This document shows positions 20,361 to 29,794 of a stretch of 31,516 nucleotides of DNA, piece after piece. Position numbers and translations under genes: made by a program. Numbering within the stretch: the stretch's first letter is position 1; the number at the start of each line of letters is the position of its first letter. The notes beneath the pieces were generated by a model. The model searched no databases. It had not been told where the DNA came from and was given only the letters and a program-made list of their open reading frames with translations. The stretch lies in NCBI GenBank assembly GCA_002284615.2, contig MU069477.1, forward strand, positions 329,778 through 361,293. The letters are read 5' to 3'. Source of the DNA: Dunaliella salina. Taxonomy: Eukaryota > Chlorophyta > Chlorophyceae > Chlamydomonadales > Dunaliellaceae.

Positions 20361-20388
20361 AGACTGGACCCAGGAGACTGGACCCAGG
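20361..20388. repeat. Perfect 14-bp tandem duplication
   Basis: agactggacccagg occurs twice back to back (20,361-20,374 and 20,375-20,388). It looks like a recent small duplication in intron sequence. Confidence 0.9.
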
Positions 20389-21099
20389 AAGGGCGTCCAC
20401 ATAAGTCATGCTGACGATGAAGTTGTGTCAACTGGAGCTTTTACGGGGGCCTGGCCAAAAGAATTGGCCAGCTTTTTTCAGCTGCCAAGCATAACAATTG
20501 GTCCTGCAGGTTTGCACACTGCACCGGAAGCCACCAAAATTTGGACTCCAAAATCAAGTTTTATTCCTACATGCCAAGTCTTAGTGCAGATGGTAGGCAC
20601 TGGTTTCCAAAATTACAACAAGTTTTCACAGCACCAGCACTGCCTTTCGCGCCCCTCTGTCACTGCAGGGCTACACAGCGATTTTGTCTATAGTGGGCAG
20701 GCAAACTTGCAGGGCAGGGGTTGGCGCAGCAGGTGTGAACTTATACAGAAGGAGGCTCACTGTCAATGGCGAGACTCATTCGGGTCCTTCTCTCTCTCCC
20801 AAACAGGACATGCCTATGCTGTGTTTCGTTTGTGATGAATGCACACATACCGTGCATTTTTGCAAGCGGCTTTCCAAAGCAGCAAATGACCCGTCCCTGA
20901 AAAATTGGTAATCATGGATCAGTCCAGAGGTGGACACCCACAGGGTCCAAACTCGTGTGTGCAACTTCAAATTGCCATAACTTCACGCCGCCTGCTGGCC
21001 CCAGGGAAAAAAGTAGCGCATTAGACCAGTACTAATTTTTTATTCTGGGACCAGCTGGCGGCGCCAATCTAGGTCTGATCAAAGTTTGGCGGAAAGTGT

Positions 21100-21260
21100 G
21101 AGCGAACCTCAGAATTTTGATCCCAGATTCAAATCCCACATTAAATCATTCACGCACCAAACTAAGTGATTGCATGTGATCTCGAGTCCTTGCTCGAAGT
21201 ACAATTGCATATAATAAAACTAATCATATCCAATGGTCGGATATAGAACTTCAGGCTGGT
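21100..21260 (+). repeat. Family I interspersed repeat, partial forward copy F8
   Basis: Diverged copy of the left part of the element: 'gcgaacctcagaattttgat', 'cacgcaccaaactaagtgat', 'gagtccttgct', 'ccaatggtcggatatagaac'. Order and spacing follow the better copies at 24 to 27 kb. Confidence 0.5.
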
Positions 21261-21404
21261 TTCCAACGCCAGCAAAACAAGGGTCCGAAGCCCACTCCAA
21301 ATGCATAAGCAATAACACCTCAAATTGTTGAGCACAATTTTCTGACCAGAACTGGGAGGCGTCAGTCCGTGTAATTTTTTTGCCTGCACGTCTCGATCCG
21401 ATTA

Positions 21405-21868
21405 AGAATTATACATTCTGGATCCTCAGATGAAGAGCTATCGATTGGTATATGTATGCGTCCAATCGGAGAGGTGGTGGGTGGTGGGTGGGTAGAGGAG
21501 TCCCGACTCTTTGAAACCCCCCCGCAAGATTTTTCTGTGCCATATTTACAGAGTATTAAAGCTGTCATTGGGTGCCTGAGCTTAAGAACCGTTGAAGAAC
21601 TGCGGCACCCTCTTTGAGCAAATCAGGTAATAGGGTGGGTCTCTGCATGATAAAGTCAGTGCCTCATGTGCATAAGTGCAGGTCCAAGAAGGTGCAGAGG
21701 CAAACGTGCAGCAAATAAATCCAAACTTGCAGGATAGTGACAATGTATGGATGTGATAATGCATGGTGAAGTTAGAAGCGCACTTTGTGGACTTGTAAGC
21801 CAGTTGTGGGTGCCTGGAAGGGCAGGCTTGCATGGGCGTCCGCTCCTCAGTTTTTTCCCCATTACTTT
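21405..21868 (+). repeat. Family II repeat, copy 2
   Basis: Contains 'gagctatcgattggtata', 'ggtggtgggtggtgggtggg', 'gtcccgactctttgaaac' and, after a gap of about 240 bp relative to copy 1, 'tgggtgcctggaagggca' with 'catgggcgtccg'. Confidence 0.7.
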
Positions 21869-22239
21869 ACGGCAACTCAATTCTTTATTGCGCTGAGTAT
21901 GCAATGTATGTGGAATTGAAAGAGGAGCAGTTTGGTAATGGTAGCTTATTGTCTGGATTGGGGCACTGGAAGGGGGGTTTTAAGGGTGGTGGGTGGGTCC
22001 AGGGGGTCCCACCCAAAATTCACACGTGCAGGCAGTCAATTTTTTTTTACGCCTCCTGCCAGAACGGTGAAGGGATGAGGCTGATCAGAGACCTCTGAAG
22101 ACATCTATGTACACATGACAAACAAACATTGATGGGACAAGAACAACTTTGGCCAAGTTGACTACTTCATCGCAGGAAGCTGAAAATGTCCTGAGGAGCT
22201 GCAAAAGCACCATAGGTAAGCAAGCTGACTTGGGATGAC

Positions 22240-22690
22240 AAATTTCCAGAAGAGAGCAACTGGCCCACATGCCAGGTATGCTCTTTCCCAACTTTTTTTC
22301 TTAAATCTGACCATGCCAACCACTTTTAATTCATGAAAATTGGAGGGTCCCAGACCACTCTCCTGGCCCCAGATCACCCAAAAATGGCCCCCAGCTCCAC
22401 CCTGGGGCCATTTTTCACCCCCAAAACCATTTTCTAATATCCCTTGTATGATACGCTAGCATCCTGCATATTCAAAAAAAAAGAAGAAGGAGGTCGAATT
22501 TTGGCCTTTTTGGTACCCCTCAGGCAAGATTTTCAATAGGGAAACGACTGAAATTCTGTACCTCACCAACCACTGGGTCTTTTCGCTCCATTTTTTTCAA
22601 TCACATTCTTTTATTGCAAGGGCTCTAAATCACTAAAAATCTCTCAATTTGGTGCAGTGGGTGATCTGAAATGGAGATTGGTCCCTCACA
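22240..22690 (-). repeat. Family I interspersed repeat, reverse copy R4
   Basis: The best reverse copy: 'aaatctgaccatgccaacca', 'cagaccactctcctggcccc', 'agctccaccctggggccatt', 'ccaaccactgggtcttttcg', 'caatttggtgcagtgggtga'. Read backwards, these are the landmarks of the forward cluster. The GGCCCC...GGGGCC-type palindrome is preserved (tggcccccagctccaccctg followed by gggcca). Confidence 0.8.
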
Positions 22691-22734
22691 CTCAAAAGTG
22701 GGTAGAATGCATCCGGCAGTATACCACCCAAATT

Positions 22735-22850
22735 TGGCACAGGTTGTGGCGGCTGACTTAAAGAGTCTAGACCCCTCTTAACCACCCACCCCCCACCTTC
22801 AATTGGACCCCCATATACACCAATCAAAGGCTCTCAATGTGAAGATTCCG
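22735..22850 (-). repeat. Family II repeat, partial reverse copy 3
   Basis: Its reverse complement reads 'gcctttgattggtgtatatg', 'ggtggggggtgggtggttaa', 'gaggggtctagactcttt', matching the first half of copy 2. It abuts family I copy R4. Confidence 0.65.
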
Positions 22851-22859
22851 AATAAATAC

Positions 22860-23870
22860 TGGACAGGCTTCCCCTAGAGAGTCATAACTTGGCCATTTTT
22901 GGGGGGTTCTGTCACAGGAAACTTTTCTGGGGCTCCTTGGCCTCGCCTTTCCCAAAAATTTTCAAAAGGTTATGTTCTATAATTATAAAAACACAACCAG
23001 AGGGTCCCAACTCGGGGTTTCAGTGTTAGGAAACTTTTTTGGAACCTTTTCCACCCTTCCCCATTTACCCTCAGGTGCACAGTAGTGATATAGCAGACAC
23101 CATTGCAGAAAAAATGGGGTGAATTGGTGACCTGGCTGGGCCAGGGTGGATGCCGAAATTTTTTTAATTTGCCTTGAAAATATGTGCTGAAACTTTGATC
23201 TGGCATTGACCACCAACACACCCGTGTTAAAGGATGAAAGTTTTTGCTACATAACAGGCTTGCAACAGGCTTTCCAACGCACTATTCATCATCCTGTAAC
23301 ACGGGTGCGTTGCAAAGTTATTAGTGTGTAAAGTTTACACAGGAGTTGGACCCTCTGAAACACGACCCTGCAAAAACAATTGTGGGAAAATCAGCTCGGT
23401 GTGTGAGCTAGGGTGCTCAAGAAGGGGAAAAGTGGGCGATGTGGTGAAAAATGGGAATTTTCTGCTTTACCAAATTTTGTCAAATTAACCCTCAGATGTG
23501 TGGCAGTAGTATAGCAGACACCATTGCAGAAAAAATGGGTCAATCGGTGGTTTGGCTGGGTCAGGGTGGGTGAGAACGTCTGGGAGGTTATGTGGACCTG
23601 TAAGCCTTCACCTCTAATTTTGAACAGAAAAAAATGATTGACTATAAAATTGATTATTTTTCAAATTTTGGGGTCAAATTTTACAGGTTTTCGCGGATTC
23701 CAGCCAATCTCTGACCAGGCCTAGTCTGGCACTGATCAATTGCCAGGACCAAAAATCGTGCTTTCTGACGCACAAGCTTTCATCCTGGCACTAGTGACCG
23801 GCGCAAAGTTACACCACTTTTAAATTGCACACATGAGTTTGGACCCTGTTGGCTCCCCCCCCAAAAAGAC
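22860..23870 (+). repeat. Diverged tandem duplication, unit about 420 to 490 bp
   Basis: An 85-bp block with 'tatagcagacaccattgcag' lies at 23,067-23,152 and again at 23,488-23,572. The segment around 'cctgtaacacgggtgcgttg' (23,293) has a weaker counterpart near 23,765-23,850 ('ttcatcctggcac ... ggcgcaaagtt', then 'gagtttggaccc'). The order of segments is the same in both halves. Confidence 0.7.
23217..23309. repeat. 21-bp inverted repeat (hairpin H2)
   Basis: The arm 23,217-23,237 (around cccgtgttaaaggatga) pairs with 23,289-23,309 at 19 of 21 positions across a 51-nt loop. Of the two mismatches, A218/C308 becomes a G-U pair in minus-strand RNA and A230/G296 does not. Confidence 0.8.
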
Positions 23871-24094
23871 ATTTGTTTTTAGAATGCTTGTAGCACAGGG
23901 TGGCCCCAATCTGGGACATTGAAACTAGCGTGCAGAACATCAGAGGGGGTCAGCTGAGGCCCAAAATCAGCCAGTTGTTGCATGCTCTCTGCATAGGTTC
24001 ACCCCAACGGACACCTTTCAAATTTGGTTGCAACATGTGCATCTTTCTGTACAGCACTACAGATTAAGTTGTGCCAATTGGGGAGACTATGCCT

Positions 24095-24605
24095 AATCAG
24101 CCAGGGCGTGAACCTCAGCTTACACCACCAAATCTCCATTGCAGACCACCGCATCCACTGCACCAAATTGGGTGATTTTTGGTGATTTTAAAAAATGTTG
24201 TAATAAATATTGTAATGAATATCAAAAAATGGTGTGATGAGACCTAGTGGTTGGTGAGGTCCAGAGTTTCAGACACTTCCCTTGAGAAAATTCAACAAGG
24301 GGTGCCGAAAAGGTCACTTTTTGACCTTTTTCTTCCCTTTTTTTGATGATGCAGGATGTTTAGATACTATATGGGTATTACAAGCACAGATTTTAGGAGT
24401 GAAAAATGGTCCCAGGGCGGAGTCCTGCGCCGTGTTTGGGTGATCTGAGACCAGGAGAGTGATCTGGGGTCCTACAATTTTTTTCATTCTTTGTCAAATA
24501 AAACGTTTTCATGAACAATGGTTCAAATGGTCAGATTTGAGAGAATCACCAGAAAGAGCGTGCTAGGCAAATTGGCCAGCTGACCCCCTCTGGCAGAACG
24601 TAGCC
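24095..24605 (+). repeat. Family I interspersed repeat, forward copy F1
   Basis: Near-full copy. Ordered landmarks: 'cagggcgtgaacctcagctt', 'ccactgcaccaaattgggtg', 'cctagtggttggtgaggtcc', 'aaggtcactttttgaccttt', 'gtgatctgagaccaggagag', 'aatggtcagatttgagagaa', 'ggccagctgaccccctctgg'. Confidence 0.8.
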
Positions 24606-24654
24606 TGCTTTACTAAATTTCTGGTTTTTCAGTCCAGGTTGGGGACACCCTGTC

Positions 24655-24960
24655 AGATTATGCCACGGCGTGAACCCCAATTCTTACCACCAAATGTTTA
24701 TATCGGACCACCTACTGCAACAAATTGGGTGAATTTTAATGATTTGGAGTCCTCATGTGATTGCAAAAGGAAATGGAGTGAAAAGTCCCAGTGGTTGGTG
24801 AGATAAAAAATTTCAGCCATTTCCCTACGAGAAAATCCAGCACACCCGCACAGGGTGTGCCAAAAAGTCCATTCATTGATTTTTTCTTTCCCTTTTTTTT
24901 GAAACAGAAGGAAGTTAGCAGAGGTGGGCGACGAAGGCCTCAAATAGGGGTACTTTTGAA
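24655..24960 (+). repeat. Family I interspersed repeat, forward copy F2
   Basis: Copy with 'cggcgtgaaccccaattctt', 'ctactgcaacaaattgggtg', 'cccagtggttggtgagataa' and 'gggtgtgccaaaaagtccat'. It lacks the right-hand part and runs into hairpin H3. Confidence 0.75.
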
Positions 24961-24974
24961 ATGCACCTTGAGTA

Positions 24975-25063
24975 CGGTGGCCGGGACTGGCAAGATTCAA
25001 GCTCAGGCCCAAAATGTAGCTGTTCACACACCTGAGCTTGAATCTTGCCAATCCCGGCCAACG
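24975..25063. repeat. 33-bp inverted repeat (hairpin H3)
   Basis: The arm 24,975-25,007 (contains ggcaagattcaagctcagg) pairs with 25,031-25,063 at 31 of 33 positions, with a 23-nt loop. C987/A051 becomes a G-U pair in minus-strand RNA, while G977/A061 stays unpaired. It sits between family I copies F2 and F3. Confidence 0.9.
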
Positions 25064-25069
25064 TGCCTA

Positions 25070-25695
25070 ATCAGCCGCGGCGTGAACCCTACTTTTTGAC
25101 ACCCAGCTGCCCGCATCTGACCAGCCACGGTACCAAATTGGGTGATTTTTAATGATTTGGTGTCCTTAACCAAAAAATATCATTGCAAGGATAATGGAGT
25201 GAAAAGACCCAGTGGTTGGTCAGACACTAAATTCAGCCATTTCCCTTAAAGAAAAAAATAGCACTAAGGGTGCCAAAAAGGTCAATTCGTGACCATAGCA
25301 TATCGTAGAAGGGTTATTAAGGAAACATTCTGGGGGTAAAAAATGGTCCCAGGGTGGAGCTGTGGGCCATTTTAGGGTGATCTGAGGCCAGGAAAGTGAT
25401 CTGGGGTCAACCAATTTTCATAATTTTTTGGTGTGTTTTTTCATAACATAATGGTTGGCCTGGTCAGATTTGGAAAATATACGCCAACCTCTGGGAAGTT
25501 AGCTTGGCATATTGGAGTCACAAATACGGAGATTTTGGAAGCAAAAATGGTCCCAGGGTGGAGCTGTGGGCCTTTTTTGATTGATCTGAAGGGAGAGTGA
25601 TCTAGGGTTTTACAATTTTCATGATTTTTTGATGAATGCAACACTTAAATGAAAGATAATGGTTGGCATGGTTAATTTTGAGGAAGAAAACCAGT
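25070..25695 (+). repeat. Family I forward copy F3 with an extra internal module
   Basis: Landmarks: 'cggcgtgaaccctacttttt', 'cacggtaccaaattgggtga', 'acccagtggttggtcagaca', 'gtgatctgaggccaggaaag'. The module 'atggtcccagggtggagctg' then recurs at 25,548, followed again by a 'gatctgaag...gtgatctagg' segment, so the right half is duplicated. Confidence 0.8.
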
Positions 25696-25839
25696 GCTGG
25701 ACAATTCCCCTCCCACAAAAACAGGCTTTTTAGAATGCTCACATCATTGGTGTCCTCAATCTGGGACACTGAAGCTTGGTTGCAAAAAGTAGACTCTCTG
25801 TAGAACTACAGCTTAACAGTCACAGCTTTGGGAACTTAT

Positions 25840-26335
25840 GCCTAATAAGCCAGGGCGTGAACCCTAGTTTTCACCACTAAATTTTCATTCTTGACCACCC
25901 ACTTGACCAAATTGGTAAATTTACCGTTTCGCTACGTGACTATTACACATTATACCTTTTTCCAAGGGGTGAGTAATGCATAATGGGGTTTTTCAAGGGG
26001 GTGTACAAAGGTCGGGAAGGTGCAAAAAGGTGCATGAAGAGGTGTAAAGGTGCGTAATGGTGCGTGAAAAAAGCTTTGAGCAGGGTGCGTATGCGTACTG
26101 ACGCGTAATGGAGAAATTCAATTGCTGAAAAAAGGGGTGGCAAACTGGTCGCAGAGCTGTGCGGTAGTGATTTTAAGACCTTGTACCAAAAAAAGATCAT
26201 TGCAAAAAAAAAATGGGGTGAAGAGACCCATGGTTGGTGAGATACTGAAGTTCAGCCACTTCCCCTGAAGAAAGCGCAGCACGGAGGAAACCTTGGAAGG
26301 TCAGTATTTGAACTCCTTCTTCCCTAGTTTTCAGT
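25840..26335 (+). repeat. Family I interspersed repeat, forward copy F4
   Basis: Starts 'ccagggcgtgaaccctagtt' and 'cacttgaccaaattggtaaa'. Resumes at 26,190 with 'atggggtgaagagacccatg', 'gttggtgagatactgaagtt'. Between them is an insertion of G-rich 'ggtgcgtaatggtgcgtgaa'-type repeats (25,960-26,110). Confidence 0.7.
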
Positions 26336-26385
26336 ATGCAGGCAGAGGGGGGTAACCATTGTACGGGACTTCCAGAGCTTATGTC

Positions 26386-26476
26386 TCAAAAACACATGGA
26401 TATCCCAGGACCAAACTTTGTAAAGAGGGCAGTAAACGCCATCACTTTTGGTCCTGGGACATCCATGCGTTTTTGA
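26386..26476. repeat. 30-bp inverted repeat (hairpin H4)
   Basis: The arm 26,386-26,415 (contains catggatatcccaggaccaaa minus its first base) pairs with 26,447-26,476 at 28 of 30 positions, with a 31-nt loop. Both mismatches are A/C on the plus strand and therefore G-U pairs on the minus strand, so the sense pre-mRNA would form an unbroken 30-bp stem. Confidence 0.92.
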
Positions 26477-26664
26477 AGTACGGCCAGATCAAGATCTGGA
26501 TGAATACCAGAGGAGGTTATCTGGGGCCTAAAATTGCCTTTGTTTTTGCATGCTCCTGGCATGTTTCTCCCGTGACTGGCACCACACAAACTTAGGTTCC
26601 TATGGTAGCCTGTTTGACGAGCTTTTTCTAACACAGGAGTTCCAGGGGTGCCATTTACAGGGCA

Positions 26665-27260
26665 CATGCCTGATCAGCTGCGGCGCGAACCTAGTTTTCT
26701 CCATCAAACCTTCATTCCGGACCATCTACTGATCCAAATTGCATAACTTTTGGTGATTTCAAATCCTTGTGCCAAAAAAATCATTGCAAAGAATGGGATT
26801 AAAAACCCAGTGGTTGGTGAGATACAGGACTCCAGCCGTTCAGAGAAATTTCACAGGGGTGCCAAAGAGGTCAAATTTTGATCTCCTTTTCTATTTTTGA
26901 ATGCAGGATGTTTATAACGCATAAGAGGGTTTCAAATACAAAAAATTGGGAGTGAAAAATGGCCCCAGCAGGCCCAGAAAAGTTTGGCAGAGACTGCGAC
27001 AATGGTTACCCCTTCTGGTATGCAGGATATTACCATTACATATGAAGGTCACATGTACAAACTATTGGGGATGAAAAATGGTCTTAGGGTGGAGCTGTGG
27101 GCCTTTTTGGGGGGTAATCTGAGGCCAGGAGAATGATCTGGGAACCTATGATTTTCATGAAAATTTGGTGATCAAGATAATTCATGAATGATAGTGGTTG
27201 GCATGGTTAATTTTGAAAAAGATTACCAGGAAAGAGCTTGTCCAGCAAAAAAGGGGAGTT
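26665..27260 (+). repeat. Family I interspersed repeat, forward copy F5
   Basis: Landmarks: 'gcggcgcgaacctagttttc', 'cccagtggttggtgagatac', 'ggggtgccaaagaggtcaaa', 'gcaggatgtttataacgcat', 'ggtcttagggtggagctgtg', 'taatctgaggccaggagaat', 'agtggttggcatggttaatt'. A second 'tgcaggatatt' at 27,001 shows that a middle module is repeated here too. Confidence 0.8.
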
Positions 27261-28563
27261 GTCTAGGTCAACCCCATGAATAATTCACCCAAACTGTCTC
27301 ACTTAGCTGTTCATGCACTCAGCATGCATTCTTGTGTGCCCTGAGCGTACCCAAAGGCTCAGAGGCTGTTTTACACCCACTTTGGCAGGAAAAGGTGAGT
27401 TTTTAAAATTGTACCAAATGACCAACGCTCCTGGACATAATCTGCTCTTGGGCCGTTTAATCATGCTGCAATGTCAGATTTTGCAAGGGGGGGCACTAGG
27501 GGAGTGTGCCCCGGGGTGGCACCCATTGACACAGATATGAATGCGGAACGGACAACTTCCACCAGCTTGCCAATGCCGCAAGCTGCCGCTCCCAATTTGG
27601 CAGAGTTGAGGGTATTATGATGCTTAAATTGAAATTGAAATGGGGTCAATCGATTGTGCGGTTGGACAGCGGCACTCAATTTATACTGTTCCTCAGAGCG
27701 TTCTCCCTGGTCTTGGACTCGAAATCAAACCCTGCCTTGTACCAGAGTTGAGGGGTACACTCAGATGGTTTTGGAAGTTTCAGTAAAGCGAATGAGGAGC
27801 AGTATCTGCTTTGGTAGCCGTTAAATTTGAAGAAACCACACACAACACCACATCACACATTGCACCTCGTATTGCCCTCTCAGTACCTGCTTGCAGGGCA
27901 AAAGATCAGCCATCCAATGCTTTGTTCAGGTCTCAGAATTATGCAGGAACAGGCAAGATTGCTGTTGCAAACTTAATGACACTCATTTGCCTAGGCAGGG
28001 GGTGCTGAGATACAGGGGGTGCTGAGACACAATCAAAAACACTATGTGAGACAGTTTGCCGAAGGAAGGGGTGAATTGTTCATGGGGACGACCTTCGCCT
28101 CTGGAAGAAAACGGGGTAAGAGCATATCCAGTGATGTAGGGGAGTTGTTCACCTCTGCTCCTGTCCCAAGTATCTTATTTGGCCCACAGTAAGAAGTGTG
28201 CACTAATTGTGCACTTAGGATTCTGCATCATTGAAATTGGCAGATCCCCTGAGAAGATTCCCCAAATGTTGGACTCGCAATATTTGAAGGATGCATGCAA
28301 GGTATTGGACCAAACGTATCTAGTGTTTCAATTTAAAATGCCTCTTATGCTCAAACTCTTGCTCAGGACCTCCATATTAATTTCAAGCTGCAGCTTCTGG
28401 ATTTAAAAAGCCCAACACGCACATTTGCGACGCATTTCAGGTAGAATGCCATGAAATTAGGGTTGGCAGCCCTACCGAACCCAGCAGGCTCTATCTGAAT
28501 CACCTGAATCAGATAGCAAAAAAAAATAGAGCACCTTAACATGTTTTGTAAGTGCATTCTCAC

Positions 28564-28631
28564 CTCAATCCATTGTGTGCTGATCAAGTTGCTGAACTTG
28601 CAGAATTTTCCTCTCACCACACGTGTGTGCT
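28564..28631 (-). CDS. Kinase exon: degenerate glycine-rich loop and beta2
   Basis: The acceptor 'ggtgacattgcag' precedes two bases completing a codon and 22 codons ending TGG ATT GAG before gtgaga. Joined to the previous exon it reads EEIGRGEHTRVVRGKF, then CKFSNLISTQWIE. VVRGKF fits the beta2 'V-Y-K/R-G' strand, but the third Gly and aromatic residue of a GxGxFG loop are replaced by Glu-His-Thr. Phase and splice sites fit both neighbours, which supports the exon despite the unusual loop. Confidence 0.65.
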
Positions 28632-28788
28632 CTGCAATGTCACCAAACAAAGGCAAAACTCGTGTAAACGGATGATGCGTAAGAGGTTGTTGAGAAAAGC
28701 TTGCCATGCAATGAAATTCGAATTCCTTGCCGTAGCTTTTGTGAAAGCCTGCTAAAAAAGTTCAGTGAGCAAATAAAACTGTGCGCAC

Positions 28789-29205
28789 CTCCACGACCAA
28801 TTTCTTCTTGATCGGAAATCTTCAAGTTCTTCGGGTCAATATAACCCTTATTATCCTCATCCTTCTCAGGGTGGACTTTGGAAGTGCCACTGGGGCGAGT
28901 CATCCGAGCAAAGACCCCGGGGCCTGCAGGTGATTCTGGTAGGACTTTGGGAGGTGGAGGTTCATGGGTGGGGAGCTCACTACCTCCCTTGCAGCAAAAG
29001 CCGCAAGTCATCAAAAAGAAAGGTGACTTGAGGCATGCCAGGGAGGCCCGCCCAAAGGTGGAGCATGAGAAGCCCTTCAGCCTCCAGCCATTGTAGCCCA
29101 GGAGGTAGAAGATATAGTAAAGAATGATGCAGACCGGCACTGCTACGGCTGGAGCAAGGACCTCTGGACCTGCTCCGTCTGAGGAGCCACCGCCTGAGGA
29201 GCCAC
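28789..29205 (-). CDS. Transmembrane and juxtamembrane exon of the kinase gene
   Basis: 417 nt between 'cctgtctgcaatag' and gtgcgc. After a Gly/Ser-rich start (residues 1-13) comes one hydrophobic helix at residues 15-36 (AVAVPVCIILYYIFYLLG), followed by basic RLK. Residues 41-75 are Cys-rich (ACLKSPFFLMTCGFCCKGG), possible sites of acylation. Residues 78-117 are rich in Pro and charged residues, and the exon ends YIDPKNLKISDQEEIGRG, the entry to a TKL-type kinase domain with the first two glycines of the ATP loop. The inside-positive rule puts the kinase in the cytosol. Upstream frame is set by the split Gly codon shared with 29,444-29,501. Confidence 0.8.
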
Positions 29206-29443
29206 CTATTGCAGACAGGAGGAAAAAATGTTTAATTACCCATCAAGAAAGAAGACAGAACAAGAAGGAACCTTGAAAAATGCAATGAAGCTGCCTGAGT
29301 TGAAGGTGTCAAAGCACATGAGTAACAATGAGTAGAGTGGAGGAAAACATGAATGAAAACCAGGCATCCAGCTTTGCAAATGAGCAATCATTCAAAATTA
29401 TTCAATCAATATTTGAAAAAACAATTAGCAAAGGATTCATTAC

Positions 29444-29501
29444 CAGATGGATCAGGAGCCGGTGTCAGCTCCACATTTGTACTTGCACTGAACTGGCTAA
29501 C
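29444..29501 (-). CDS. Extracellular linker exon of the kinase gene
   Basis: 58 nt between 'ctgtgggtgcag' and gtaatg. It encodes VSQFSASTNVELTPAPDPS and the first base of a Gly codon completed by the next exon. A Ser/Thr/Pro-rich stretch just outside the membrane is typical of a stalk. Phase and both splice sites agree with the neighbouring transmembrane exon. Confidence 0.7.
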
Positions 29502-29794
29502 CTGCACCCACAGAAAATCAGCAAAAAATTCATTTTTTTAGTTTAAAACGCTATGAGTAAGGGTCGTCCCCATCAACAAACACCCCATTCCACGGGCAGA
29601 CTGTCTCACATAGCGTCGTTCGGCCATGCCTCTAAAATCCTTGCAATGTTTCCAGACTGATAAGTGCTTGTTTCATTTTTTCAAGGGACCAAAAGAGATG
29701 TTGATCCTCAGCCGCTGTACCATTACAATCGCTCCATCCAGTTGCAAGCAAAGCAAAGCTAACAAGTACATGCAACTAATGCCCTCACTGACAC

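Larger units (their letters stand above)
20124..28563 (-). other. 8.4-kb intron inside the kinase domain
   Basis: A phase 0 intron (gtgaga...ttcag) between the strand ending WIE and VAVK. It is by far the longest in the window and consists mostly of family I and II repeats, diverged tandem segments and three long inverted repeats. The longest non-repetitive frame is a 173-codon plus-strand one at 20,314-20,835, which has no recognisable domain. No further kinase exon is needed between its flanking exons. Confidence 0.65.

Noticed and set aside
20314..20835. 173-codon plus-strand frame inside the 8.4-kb intron
   Set aside because: No recognisable domain, composition like the surrounding non-coding DNA, and it crosses a 14-bp tandem duplication. 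A nested gene cannot be excluded, but nothing supports one.
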